Part shown: piece by piece, positions 37,322-46,253 of the stretch | Layout: the number at the start of each line of letters is the position of its first letter | How positions within the stretch are numbered: position 1 is the first letter of the stretch | DNA from: Lentisphaeria bacterium | Lineage (GTDB): Bacteria > Verrucomicrobiota > Lentisphaeria > Victivallales > UBA1829 | NCBI GenBank assembly: GCA_017615635.1 | Contig: JAFZZR010000002.1 | Span: 1 to 64,000, forward strand | Direction of reading: 5' to 3' | DNA length: 64,000 bases | The notes under the pieces: model-generated | The model's input: only the letters and a program-made list of their open reading frames with translations | Database searches by the model: none | Told to the model about the DNA's origin: nothing | Translations under genes and position numbers: made by a program

Positions 37322-38050
37322 TTAATCCTTGAATTCACGGACATCGTTGTCTTTCCGTGCCTTTCCGCCGGCCCAGTAATAAAAGTATATGCTTTTGTAC
37401 TGGTTGTATTCGTAGTAGATATCACCGATATCCATCTGGGAAACATGTCCATCCAGCCAGAGCATATTGGTCTTTTTGTTATGACATCCCCAGATCGTAT
37501 TCCAGCGGGAAAGCACGGCATCATAATACGAATAATTATAGGTGCCTGCATTCTGATAGTATTGATAGTATCCGTTTTTCGTAAGCGAGCCTGCACTGTC
37601 CGCCAGCATGGATTGAGCACTGGGCGATTTCCTCAGTGTCGTGACTTTCCGGCCGTAGGACTGTGTATTGAACACGTAGTTGTTGTACACGACCTTGCCG
37701 TCCATTGCCTTCCTGGACCATGCATATTCCGCGGAGGAATTACCGATTTCCGGATATTTGGCTGCTCCTTCGGGGCAGACGGCTATCCCGTTTTTCGGCT
37801 GGCCTTTTTCGAAACAGAGGGTCCAGCAGACGGTCGAATAACTGTTCGTGTACATGGTGTATCCGTCGAAGGTGTCGGAATAGAGCGAGATCAGGAGTCC
37901 GATCTCCTTCATGTTGCTGCTGCACGAGGCCGTGTGCGCAAAACCTTTGGCCTTTCCCAGCGCAGGAAGAAGCATGCCCGACAGAATGGCGATGATGGCG
38001 ATGACGACAAGCAGCTCGATGAGCGTAAAGAAGCGTATGGTTTTCATCAT
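37322..38050 (-). CDS. prepilin-type H-x9-DG family protein (P6)
   Basis: A 242-residue pseudopilin, 16 bp downstream of the 39782 barrel gene in the same operon. Phe precedes FTLIELL. The exact H-x9-DG motif is [16 protein letters not shown]. It is the last gene of the operon and converges on the WbsX-like gene. Confidence 0.9.
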   Translation of the reverse strand: MMKTIRFFTLIELLVVIAIIAILSGMLLPALGKAKGFAHTASCSSNMKEIGLLISLYSDTFDGYTMYTNSYSTVCWTLCFEKGQPKNGIAVCPEGAAKYPEIGNSSAEYAWSRKAMDGKVVYNNYVFNTQSYGRKVTTLRKSPSAQSMLADSAGSLTKNGYYQYYQNAGTYNYSYYDAVLSRWNTIWGCHNKKTNMLWLDGHVSQMDIGDIYYEYNQYKSIYFYYWAGGKARKDNDVREFKD

Positions 38051-38066
38051 GATTTATCCCTTTCCT

Positions 38067-39782
38067 TCAGGGAAGATCTTCCGGAGTGATCAGATAGATT
38101 CCCGGATTGTCGAACCGGACGGTTTCTTCCGGCTTCAGCCCGGTCCCGATAAGCAGGTGGAGCCGGTTGGCTTCCGGCGGAACCTGGACAAAGCCGAACG
38201 CTCTCTGCCATCCCTGTTCGTCCGGCTCACCGCAAAACGGGATCGGAACATCATATTTGTAGGTGATGAGCCATTTTTTATCATGCATCCACCGGATCTT
38301 CATCCGGCTGTTTTCTCCGCCTTTTTTGAACGCTTCGCACGCATAAATTTCCCCCGGTTTCACGTCTATGCTGTGGATGAAGCAGCCTTCATCCACCCCG
38401 GATGCCTTGACGGAAAACGAGTCGCCCATTCCCGTTGTCGTATCCAGTCCGAAGCTGCCCTCATTGGGATTTTTGCGCCAGAACACCCAGCCCGGAGGAA
38501 GATTCTCGGAGGTCCAGTCCTGTGCTCCGCCTTCGGCATTCGCCTTTTTGCCGGGTGAACATTCCGGATTGGCGATGCGGTTCACCAGCTTTCCGGTTTT
38601 GACCAGATTCTCATACGCATCCCGGTATGCTGTTTCTCCCTCGGCAATGAACCGCAGGTTTTTGGTGAGGCCGGGCAGCATTTCCTCCCAGGTCTCCGGG
38701 CGGATCTTCATGTGCGGCGGCGATCCTCTCAGTACCTTCTCCTGACAGTCCCACTTGATCCAGCCGTATCTTTCGCCGTAGATCCAGCAGTACTCGTCGG
38801 CGCAGGTCATGGCCTGTGAGAAGTCATTGAAAAGTGTTTTCATCCGCGAGCCGTCGGTGGCGGGATGGGACCACTCGTGACTTTCGGGGGTGATGTACAT
38901 GTCGATGTACAGGCCGAACCCGACCTGACACTGACGAAGGAATTTCTCGTGGTTCTCGGGCGCGATGAGTTCGCGCGCCATTCTGTTGATGCTGAAAGCC
39001 AGATGGTAAAAATCGCTGTATGCGGCGGAACACACATATCCGGCCTCCGTCGCATCCACTATGCGGGCTCCGGGCGGAAGTTCATCCAAAATTCCGTTAT
39101 AAAACTGGATCCAGAGGTTCCCGTAGGAAAACCCCTTTTTCTCTGCCTCGGCTTTCATGTCCGCGAACTTCTTGAATGTGCCGCGCAGAAATCCGAAGCA
39201 GAGAATGACGATGTCCGGATTCTCCGAGGCCATGGCCTTCATGATCTGCGCGCCGCGTTTCCGGGCCAGGGCCGTGGTCTCCGCATAGGACGGATCGCCG
39301 GGCTGGAGATAGAACTGATTCGTCTTCGGGTAATCTTCCGGATCCACCATGATGCCCCGTGCTCCGCCCTCCTTCACGATCCAGGCCAGGACGGCGGCGT
39401 TGCCGGCCGCTTTTTCCCAGGCTGCGTCGTCGGTCCAGTCCAGTCTCTTTTCGGGGGCGAAATTAGTCAGCACGAAATTGTGTTTCAGCTTTCCCGACGA
39501 TATCTTTCGGATGTTCTGGATTTCCTCGGCGTATGATTCTTTTGTCCACACACCATCGGAAAGAACGTTTCTCGTATAGTTCCTGCGCTTTCCGTCGTCG
39601 CTTTTCACGGAAAGGGAAATGGAGATGCCGTCCAGCGGCAGTTTTTCCAGCTCCGCCAGATTCCGGACCAGGTCATCCGTATTGACTTTCAGCAGATCCC
39701 AGCTGTGTCCGATGAAATGTTTTTCGGCGGCGAAGGCGGCGGATGCGGCCATCAGCATCAGCAGAGCGAGTATCTTTTTCAT
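38067..39782 (-). CDS. secreted barrel protein with C-terminal CBM-like domain, unassigned family
   Basis: A 571-residue protein with a signal peptide (1-18, ending AAFAAE). A TIM-barrel-like region (about 20-400) and a C-terminal CenC-like sandwich (about 410-570) follow. The segment IMVDPEDYP (residues 145-153; Asp147, Glu149, Asp150) is a likely active-site strand. HSWDLLKVN near the N-terminus and an acidic ATEAGYVCSA segment may also line the pocket. I cannot assign a GH family. It is the first gene after promoter copy A, co-transcribed with P6. Confidence 0.65.
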   Translation of the reverse strand: MKKILALLMLMAASAAFAAEKHFIGHSWDLLKVNTDDLVRNLAELEKLPLDGISISLSVKSDDGKRRNYTRNVLSDGVWTKESYAEEIQNIRKISSGKLKHNFVLTNFAPEKRLDWTDDAAWEKAAGNAAVLAWIVKEGGARGIMVDPEDYPKTNQFYLQPGDPSYAETTALARKRGAQIMKAMASENPDIVILCFGFLRGTFKKFADMKAEAEKKGFSYGNLWIQFYNGILDELPPGARIVDATEAGYVCSAAYSDFYHLAFSINRMARELIAPENHEKFLRQCQVGFGLYIDMYITPESHEWSHPATDGSRMKTLFNDFSQAMTCADEYCWIYGERYGWIKWDCQEKVLRGSPPHMKIRPETWEEMLPGLTKNLRFIAEGETAYRDAYENLVKTGKLVNRIANPECSPGKKANAEGGAQDWTSENLPPGWVFWRKNPNEGSFGLDTTTGMGDSFSVKASGVDEGCFIHSIDVKPGEIYACEAFKKGGENSRMKIRWMHDKKWLITYKYDVPIPFCGEPDEQGWQRAFGFVQVPPEANRLHLLIGTGLKPEETVRFDNPGIYLITPEDLP

Positions 39783-39844
39783 CTTTGCTCCCGTCTGTTG
39801 GAAATACGACTGTTTTTACGGCGAAAGAACCTCTTTCCGGGCGT

Positions 39845-39928
39845 AATATATCATGGCCGATTTTGAAAACAACCGTTCATCCGGGCAAAAACATATAATA
39901 TCGTATCGTTTATATTCGATATCGTATC
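39845..39928 (-). promoter_or_regulatory. regulon promoter/operator, copy A
   Basis: Two direct ATATCGTATC half-sites at 39898-39907 and 39919-39928 (21-bp period). Then, on the minus strand, -35 TTGTTT (39872-39867), a 16-bp spacer and -10 TATATT (39850-39845). The proximal half-site lies 25 bp upstream of the -35 box, as in copies B and C. The leader to the 39782 ATG is about 55 nt. Confidence 0.75.
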
Positions 39929-39994
39929 ACTTTTCCCCCGCTGTACGCAGGTTTTCGGCGGACTCCGATCGCCGGGCGTCCGGGTGGGGACTTG

Positions 39995-42133
39995 TCAGTT
40001 CCCCGCCTCGTAGAGGACATCCGCGGTGAAGTAGCCGGAAACGAGACGGTATTTCCCGTTTTCCTGTCTTTCCGCTTTGCCGTATTCCGAATGGAAAACT
40101 TTTCCGTCCGGAACAGAGATTTCCGCATCGACGTTTCCCCACGCCACGATCAGGATCGCTGCCTTGCCGGAATCATCGAAAAACATCCGGGCCTGGATTT
40201 TTCCATCCTTCCCGTTTTTCACATTCAGCCATTGCGGCTCCTTATCCGAGGTGAGGAAGGGGGCCAGTCTGCGGAACCGGGGGATCATGGCGGCGATCTT
40301 GGCGAACATCCGCTCGGAATATCCCGGATCCCCGAATTTTGTGCTTGTCCGGATGTCATCATGGCGTATGGGACAGGTGTAAAACCAGTAATCGGAGGCG
40401 CCGTAGATCGCGAAACTCATGGCGCTTGCGAAGAGTTCGTTTTCGGAGGGATCCCGGAACAGACGGTATTCTTCCGGTGTCTTCGCATTGTAGAGGCCCC
40501 AGTTGAAAGCCTGCGGAATGGCGAAGAAGGGCAGCCCCGCCTGCGCGGTGTTCGCCATGACTTCCGGAATGGCTTCCGAGGATTTCGCGGAGAGTCCGGC
40601 ATTCTTTTTTCCGATGGGATAGCAGTCGAAACCTACGACATCTCCCGTTACGGAGATTTTCGGCAGGGTGCTGCGCAGATTGGTGCAGAGAAAGCAGGGA
40701 TGCCACGGATCGGCCAGATTGATCGCTTCATGCAGTTTTCGGACCATGGGCCAGTCCTTCTCCGTCAGTTCGTCCAGCAGATAGTAGCCAAGAATGGCGG
40801 GATGGTTCCGGACCATCTTCACCAGATTCACCGCCCCTTCGAGATTCAGCTTGTCCTCCCCGATGCGCGTTCCGTAGTAGCGGCCCATGTGGGGCGCCGT
40901 GTAGAAATGGCACAGATTGAGGCGGATCTTCAGTCCGTTCTTATGAAGAAAATCCAGTTTCTCAAGAAGTTTCTTCCCGTGTTCCGGATCGTCCCATTTG
41001 ACCAGATTGAAGGGGCCCGTATCGATAACGTTGAATCCGGCCTCTGCGTGGCGTTTCAGGTGTTCGTCGTTCGGCGGATAGGCGCACCCGAGGGAGAGTC
41101 CGAAGAACGGTTTTCCGTCCACTTGGATACGGTCTTTTTCATCGAAGGAGATATATCCTTTCGGCGGGACCGCGCCGACGGGGAGGACCGATACCGGGAA
41201 CACGTCGTTTTTCAGAAGCAGTTTTTCCTCTTCCGAGGCGAAAAAAGCGTGGATCTCGCCGATGCCTTCGGGCAGATCATACCCGAAGTCTCCGCGGAAA
41301 AAACCGTCTTCTCCGGGCCGCATGACAAGCGATTTGATTTTTCTGCCGTCTTTCCGGTATTCCGCCAGAAGAACGGACTTTTTGACTCCGTGAGACATCG
41401 CGTAAAACATCGCTTTTCCATTGCCGTCCTTGAACGCCTTCATCACGGGCTTCGCCATATTGATATGTGCGTCCCGGCCGCACTGATAAACCCGGAGATC
41501 ATCGAACCATACATCCCCTTCATACGGTCCGGCGATCATGAAGTAGAGGAAAGGATCCGCGCCTTCCTTCCCGGTGAACCGGTAGGAAAACTCCTTGAAC
41601 TCCGTGATGGAATCCGGATCATGAGGATAGGTCGTGAAGGGGAAGACGCCGAGAGACCAGTGAAGATCTTCGTTTTTCTCGCGGTCGCGGTACTGCGTTT
41701 GAATGAACCGGTACGAACCGTGCTTTTTGCCGTCAGTGGCATGGATATTGCCCCGCACGAAAACGCGGATCTCGTACTCCGCTCCGGGCTTGAATGCGTT
41801 TTTCGGCAGATTGAGCCGAACATGGACATCCTTTTCCCCTTTTTCCTTTTTCAGGTGAAGCGCCGTATTGCCCGTGTTTCCCGCGCCCTTCACGAAATAT
41901 TGCTCTTTCCCTTCCGTATAAAATGTGAATTCCTCTGCCGACGGATCCTCGAATCCGGTGCTGTACACAAGTTCGTTCCCGCTTGCTCCGGACCAGGAAA
42001 GGATCTCTTCCGCCGAAGGAAGCGCATCCGCCTTTGACATCGCTTCGTCAGATTCGTTTTTTGCGATGGAGTGCGTATTGCAGCCGGACCCGAGAACAAG
42101 AACGGACGCCAACAACAGGAATCTTTTTATCAT
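39995..42133 (-). CDS. lipoprotein with GH-A-like barrel, paralogue of the 7781 protein
   Basis: A 712-residue predicted lipoprotein. A hydrophobic leader ends LGSGC, with Cys18 as the likely lipid site. A CenC-like beta-sandwich (about 45-220) and an Ig-like linker (about 230-330) precede a TIM barrel (about 340-620) and a small C-terminal beta domain. Glu455 in YYLLDELTEKD is the acid/base candidate. The second catalytic position reads AIPQAFNWG with Gln541, as in the 7781-10690 paralogue (TLQAFAW). It is the last gene of the operon from promoter copy B, after P7. Probably cell-surface; substrate unknown. Confidence 0.72.
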   Translation of the reverse strand: MIKRFLLLASVLVLGSGCNTHSIAKNESDEAMSKADALPSAEEILSWSGASGNELVYSTGFEDPSAEEFTFYTEGKEQYFVKGAGNTGNTALHLKKEKGEKDVHVRLNLPKNAFKPGAEYEIRVFVRGNIHATDGKKHGSYRFIQTQYRDREKNEDLHWSLGVFPFTTYPHDPDSITEFKEFSYRFTGKEGADPFLYFMIAGPYEGDVWFDDLRVYQCGRDAHINMAKPVMKAFKDGNGKAMFYAMSHGVKKSVLLAEYRKDGRKIKSLVMRPGEDGFFRGDFGYDLPEGIGEIHAFFASEEEKLLLKNDVFPVSVLPVGAVPPKGYISFDEKDRIQVDGKPFFGLSLGCAYPPNDEHLKRHAEAGFNVIDTGPFNLVKWDDPEHGKKLLEKLDFLHKNGLKIRLNLCHFYTAPHMGRYYGTRIGEDKLNLEGAVNLVKMVRNHPAILGYYLLDELTEKDWPMVRKLHEAINLADPWHPCFLCTNLRSTLPKISVTGDVVGFDCYPIGKKNAGLSAKSSEAIPEVMANTAQAGLPFFAIPQAFNWGLYNAKTPEEYRLFRDPSENELFASAMSFAIYGASDYWFYTCPIRHDDIRTSTKFGDPGYSERMFAKIAAMIPRFRRLAPFLTSDKEPQWLNVKNGKDGKIQARMFFDDSGKAAILIVAWGNVDAEISVPDGKVFHSEYGKAERQENGKYRLVSGYFTADVLYEAGN

Positions 42134-42175
42134 GACAATGGACCTTTCATTTTTGAAGCTGTGAACGTTGCCGTA

Positions 42176-43012
42176 TCACCATTCGTAGAACGGGGTCCCC
42201 TGGTTCCGCCGGTAGCCGCAGTTTTCCGCCGTGGCCGAGGTCAGGCGTGCGGAGAGTTTTTCGCCGCTGGTGGAAAATCCGGCCGAAAGTTCCTGTGACT
42301 TGACGGAGGCGGCATGGCCGTCCATGTACACCAGATTGGTGCTGCCGGACACTTCCGGAGGGATCGCCGCATCAGTACGGAGATCTTTGCCGCCATGGCG
42401 GAAGGCGAAAAGAGACGTTTTTGAGGTCTGGACTTCGTTGAAAGCCAGATATGCCAGGGAATCTCCGGCAAAGATCACGCGCGCCGGAGAAATCATGCAG
42501 TTCGTTTTCCGTATGTAGTTCAGCGCCACATTGGCCGTACCGGCGGGGGCTATTGCTTTCGGCCCGATCGCGTTCATGATGTATTTCGCATGCCGGAACA
42601 GCCTTTTGCCGCTCTGGTAGCCGAACGGCGTGGGGTCGGAGGGACAGTCGAACGTCCCCCCGGGTACGATGTAGTCATTTTTCAATCTCAGATTGACTCC
42701 GTAATTGGTCTTGCCGCCCAGGCCGCCCAGCGTACCCCACCAGCTGGCGTGGGTGTTGGCCGCGGAACTGACGGCCCGCGTCGCATAAAGGATCCAGTCG
42801 TCATTGTCGTTCGTATATCCCGTCTGCGCGAGCCCGATGGTCTTCAGATTGTTCAGGCAGGATATTGCACTCCCCTTCTCCTTTGCCTTTCCCAGGGCGG
42901 GCAGGAGCATGCCCGCCAGAACGGCGATGATGGCGATGACGACCAGAAGCTCAATGAGGGTGAAATCCTTCCGGCAAAGGGCAATTCTTTTTTTGTGTGC
43001 GGTTTTCATCAT
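42176..43012 (-). CDS. prepilin-type H-x9-DG family protein (P7)
   Basis: A 278-residue pseudopilin. A 16-residue basic cytoplasmic stretch precedes FTLIELL, with Asp at the position before Phe. The His-to-DG distance is enlarged by an insert (FRHGGKDLR...LVYMDGHA). It lies 14 bp after the GH39-like gene and 42 bp before the lipoprotein gene, so it is internal to the operon. Confidence 0.9.
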   Translation of the reverse strand: MMKTAHKKRIALCRKDFTLIELLVVIAIIAVLAGMLLPALGKAKEKGSAISCLNNLKTIGLAQTGYTNDNDDWILYATRAVSSAANTHASWWGTLGGLGGKTNYGVNLRLKNDYIVPGGTFDCPSDPTPFGYQSGKRLFRHAKYIMNAIGPKAIAPAGTANVALNYIRKTNCMISPARVIFAGDSLAYLAFNEVQTSKTSLFAFRHGGKDLRTDAAIPPEVSGSTNLVYMDGHAASVKSQELSAGFSTSGEKLSARLTSATAENCGYRRNQGTPFYEW

Positions 43013-43026
43013 AGCGATCCTTTCCG

Positions 43027-44454
43027 TTAATTCATGTATGAGTCGAAATCATCGAAAATCAGCATCAGCGGATAATCCCGGAGCGGCAGGTTCTTCAGGT
43101 AGAAAGTCGCCCGCCCGCTGGCTTCGATCATGCTCTCCGGCAGTTTGTAGACCTCTCCGGTTTTCAGATCGGCCAGCTTCAGTTTGGACGGTTCGGCGAT
43201 CACCTCCACGGTAAGCGTTCCCTCGTAGGACGTGGTCACGATATCCGCCGGTTTCCAGTAGATCCACACCGGGCAGTTGCCGGCGAGGCGGAATCCGCAG
43301 GAAAGAAGATCGCGCCATCCGTCTTCCGGCTGAAGCATCTGAGGAGAGTAGAAGAAAGATGTATCGAGAAACACCGGGATCTCGATCCGCTCCGGGCGTT
43401 CCCGGAAAATGGAGGCAAGCACCTGAAGCGTGCGGTACGAGGGCTTCGGCGTATAGTTGCCGGTGGCTATGCCGTTTTCATCGAAGTCCGCGCCCAGCAC
43501 GCCGAAATATCCGAAATCCATGTAACTGGCCTTGTCGCCCACCCGGCCCTTCAGTGCCTCCACCATATCCACGGACGTGAAATACGAGACCAGTTTCATT
43601 CCGGCGGCTACATGGGCCACCAGATGCCGGGCGGCGAATTTCGCCTGCTTTTCAGGAGACCAGCAGCCTTGCCGCAGAGCTCCGGCTCCATCCGGACGGG
43701 ACTGTGTCCCGACCTCGCCCTGGATGAGTTCCATGGCCGGATTGTACCGCCGGGCCAGCTCCCGGATCGTCCGGTACTTCTGCCCGAGAGAATAGGTTTC
43801 ATCGACCAGATAGCCGTGATAGCAGAGCGCATCCAGGTCGGCGGCGCAGCCGGTTTCGAACATGTCGTATATCCAGTCCATGTGCGTGGTGCAGAACGTT
43901 CCTCCGATCACCTTCGCCTCCGGACTGCCCTCGCGGATCGCCGCCGCGGTGGCTTTGGCGAATTCGCCGTACTCCGTCCCGTTGGGACCGTGCTTCCAGG
44001 CCCACGGACCGTCCGGCTCGTTCCAGATCTCGAACCATGTCACGCGTCCGCGGTAATGCCGGACCGTTTCCGCAACGTAGCGGCGCCAGGCTTTTTTCTG
44101 TTCGTCGGTCTTGATCGGCGGGCAGCCGACCGCCCCGAAAACCTTGGCTGCGTCTTCGTCGTAGAGGCCGTTCCCGTAGCAGAGACACATCCACGGTTCC
44201 AGACCGCGCCGGATCAGGTTGTCCACAATGTCGTCCAGCCAGCGGAAATCGTAGACTCCCGCCTGCTGTTCGGTTCTGGCCCAGCCGGATTGGATCCGTA
44301 CCCATTTCACGCCCAGGGCCGCGATCTTGTCGTAGGCGGGCGCCGGATCGAACACGCCCCGGTCCAGCTTTTCGAACCCGATCCCCAGCGGAGAGTCGGA
44401 TACCTCCGCGGCACTGACCGCTTTGATCTCTCCGCATTTCTTCAACGGATACAC
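43027..44454 (-). CDS. GH39-like cytoplasmic glycoside hydrolase
   Basis: A 475-residue clan GH-A enzyme without a signal peptide. The acid/base Glu146 is in FEIWNEPDG and the nucleophile Glu247 in IQGEVGT, at the ends of strands 4 and 7 as in GH39/GH5/GH51. The N-terminal [13 protein letters not shown] with [12 protein letters not shown] fits GH39 beta-xylosidase or alpha-L-iduronidase relatives. AAAGGAG (44468-44462) with a 7-nt spacer selects the GTG at 44454; the frame upstream to 44526 has no such site. It follows the ADP-ribosylglycohydrolase-family gene. It would act on imported oligosaccharide. Confidence 0.78.
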   Translation of the reverse strand: MYPLKKCGEIKAVSAAEVSDSPLGIGFEKLDRGVFDPAPAYDKIAALGVKWVRIQSGWARTEQQAGVYDFRWLDDIVDNLIRRGLEPWMCLCYGNGLYDEDAAKVFGAVGCPPIKTDEQKKAWRRYVAETVRHYRGRVTWFEIWNEPDGPWAWKHGPNGTEYGEFAKATAAAIREGSPEAKVIGGTFCTTHMDWIYDMFETGCAADLDALCYHGYLVDETYSLGQKYRTIRELARRYNPAMELIQGEVGTQSRPDGAGALRQGCWSPEKQAKFAARHLVAHVAAGMKLVSYFTSVDMVEALKGRVGDKASYMDFGYFGVLGADFDENGIATGNYTPKPSYRTLQVLASIFRERPERIEIPVFLDTSFFYSPQMLQPEDGWRDLLSCGFRLAGNCPVWIYWKPADIVTTSYEGTLTVEVIAEPSKLKLADLKTGEVYKLPESMIEASGRATFYLKNLPLRDYPLMLIFDDFDSYMN

Positions 44455-44536
44455 TTTTTTTCTCCTTTCGGACCGCGGGAAAGAAAAAGGACGACATCTT
44501 TCTGCAGCCCGATCTGCGTAAAACACTGCATTTCCA

Positions 44537-46042
44537 TCATGGTTTTCTTTCCTTATACTTTTGAGCTTTTTCTTGTGCGAGACGGATCATTTCTTCCAGT
44601 CTGGCCGATTCCTGATCCAGTTTGAAGCGGGGATGGATCACGGAATTGCGGAGGCGCAAGGGAACTATGACGTGCGAGGGGAATCTTCGGTCATCCGAGG
44701 TGATTTCCAGCGTTATGTAGCTCATGACGTCCGCCAGATCGTCCGGCGGCGTCAGATCCGTTTCCGCGGAAGTGGGACAGTAGATCTGCCCGGAAACACA
44801 AAACTCCGTCCGGGAAGAACGCCATCCTTCCGGGAGACGCCAGCGGAATCGGAATTCCGGCATGGAGGCGATGGGATCCAGGCGGATCCGAAGGGGGCAT
44901 CTCTTTCCCGGTTCCACCAGAGGACCGTCCGGATACTCCACCGCGATCTTCGCAAAGGAGATATCGAACTGCAGTTCGTAAGCCGGTTTGTTCCAGAGCG
45001 CGGCAGCGGCTTCGGCGGAGCACAGATCGGTTGGGCGCGGTCTCGGGAATTCCGAGGCTGTTCGGGCCTGCAGGGCCAGGACGCGGTCCGTCAGTTCCGT
45101 AACGGATCCCGGCGTTTTGAGCGGCAGATTGAAATGATTGAGGCTCTTGGTAAGGATCTTGTCGCCGATTGGTTTCTTCCATTCCTCGGGGATCCCTTCC
45201 GCACCGAGGAGAATGCCCATAACGGAGCCGGCCGTGGCCGCGGTGCAGTCCGTATCGTCGCCGCAGTTCACAGCCATACAAATGGTGCGTCCGAAATCGC
45301 CGCCGCCGTAGAGGAGGCCCAGAACGGTGAATGCCACATTGGCGGGAGCCTGGAACCAGCCGAGGTCCTCGGAGTCCGCCACCACCTTGTTCCGCGCATC
45401 GATCCAGCCCTCGCCCTTGTCGAAACAGTCGCATACCAGCCGAACGCTGCGGGCGATCCGGCAGTCTTCCGGGATTTTGGAAAGGCCGATGGCGATGAGT
45501 TTCCGCAGATCCTTTTCCGCAAACGCGGCCGATTCCAGCGCCGCGGTGAACATTTCCGCGTAGATTCCTTCTCCGGCATGGTCGCAGCAGGCATCGAGAC
45601 GGGCGAATTCGATAGCCGCATCCGGATCGCCGGGGAACAGGCACGCCCAGATCTCGCTGCGGATCCATGCCCCGTTGCTCCACTTCCATACATCGTTGTC
45701 CACCGCGCCGGAGAGCGGCGGATAGAATCCGGTCTGGCAGTTCCAGCGGCATACGGCATATTCGTTCCACGGTCCGATGACGGCGTTGATCCAGTATTCG
45801 CCCAGCAGGCGTGGCGTCAGCCGGTACAGTCCGTAGTATTCGGCCAGGACCAGCCAGGCCAGCTGCAGATCCAGGTCATCGTTTGGCTCCGGATTGCCGG
45901 CCAGATTTTTCTGAACGTAGAACGTAACATTCTGAAGCTGCCGCTGTCCTTCGAACGGAGCGCCCAGCGTGCCTCCGATATTTTTTCCGAGCCAGCACCC
46001 CCGGACGGAATCGGCGAACGTGATTTTCTTTTCCGGTATCAT
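44537..46042 (-). CDS. ADP-ribosylglycohydrolase-family protein
   Basis: A 501-residue cytoplasmic protein. The first metal-binding motif is NDDLDLQL (Asp55, Asp56, Asp58), in place of the usual DDT. The second is NCGDDTDCTAATAG near residues 256-269, followed by the family's GxEGIPEEW segment. About 150 extra C-terminal residues form a beta-rich tail. Classical members remove ADP-ribose from proteins. This one is first in an operon of glycan enzymes, and the altered first motif suggests a sugar-N- or O-glycoside role (inference). GGAAAG before the ATG at 46042 fixes the start; the frame runs on to 46114 but crosses the predicted promoter. Confidence 0.82.
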   Translation of the reverse strand: MIPEKKITFADSVRGCWLGKNIGGTLGAPFEGQRQLQNVTFYVQKNLAGNPEPNDDLDLQLAWLVLAEYYGLYRLTPRLLGEYWINAVIGPWNEYAVCRWNCQTGFYPPLSGAVDNDVWKWSNGAWIRSEIWACLFPGDPDAAIEFARLDACCDHAGEGIYAEMFTAALESAAFAEKDLRKLIAIGLSKIPEDCRIARSVRLVCDCFDKGEGWIDARNKVVADSEDLGWFQAPANVAFTVLGLLYGGGDFGRTICMAVNCGDDTDCTAATAGSVMGILLGAEGIPEEWKKPIGDKILTKSLNHFNLPLKTPGSVTELTDRVLALQARTASEFPRPRPTDLCSAEAAAALWNKPAYELQFDISFAKIAVEYPDGPLVEPGKRCPLRIRLDPIASMPEFRFRWRLPEGWRSSRTEFCVSGQIYCPTSAETDLTPPDDLADVMSYITLEITSDDRRFPSHVIVPLRLRNSVIHPRFKLDQESARLEEMIRLAQEKAQKYKERKP

Positions 46043-46085
46043 TTTTTTTCTTTCCGTATCGCTTGATTTGTTGTCTTTACAGCAT

Positions 46086-46170
46086 AATCTATCACAAATG
46101 AACCTGAAAAACAATCGTCTGTCCGGGCAAAAACATATAATATCGTATCGATTATATTCGATATCGTATC
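46086..46170 (-). promoter_or_regulatory. regulon promoter/operator, copy B
   Basis: Half-sites ATATCGTATC at 46140-46149 and 46161-46170 (21-bp period). On the minus strand -35 TTGTTT (46114-46109), a 17-bp spacer and -10 TAGATT (46091-46086), with a 25-bp gap from operator to -35. About 75 bp are nearly identical to copy C. Upstream of the half-sites it shares CGCTGTACGCA with copy A. Confidence 0.75.
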
Positions 46171-46253
46171 ACTTTTTCGCCGCTGTACGCACGATCCATG
46201 CGTTTCGTTTACAGACCTTCCGCATCGGATTTCACATTGAAGGAAGACCACAG

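Noticed and set aside
44442-44540. 32-codon ORF overlapping the ADP-ribosylglycohydrolase-family stop codon (MMEMQCFTQIG start)
   Set aside because: Its start overlaps the stop as ATGA and it covers the ribosome-binding site of the GH39-like gene, so coupling is possible. Nothing else supports it and no homologue is recognised.
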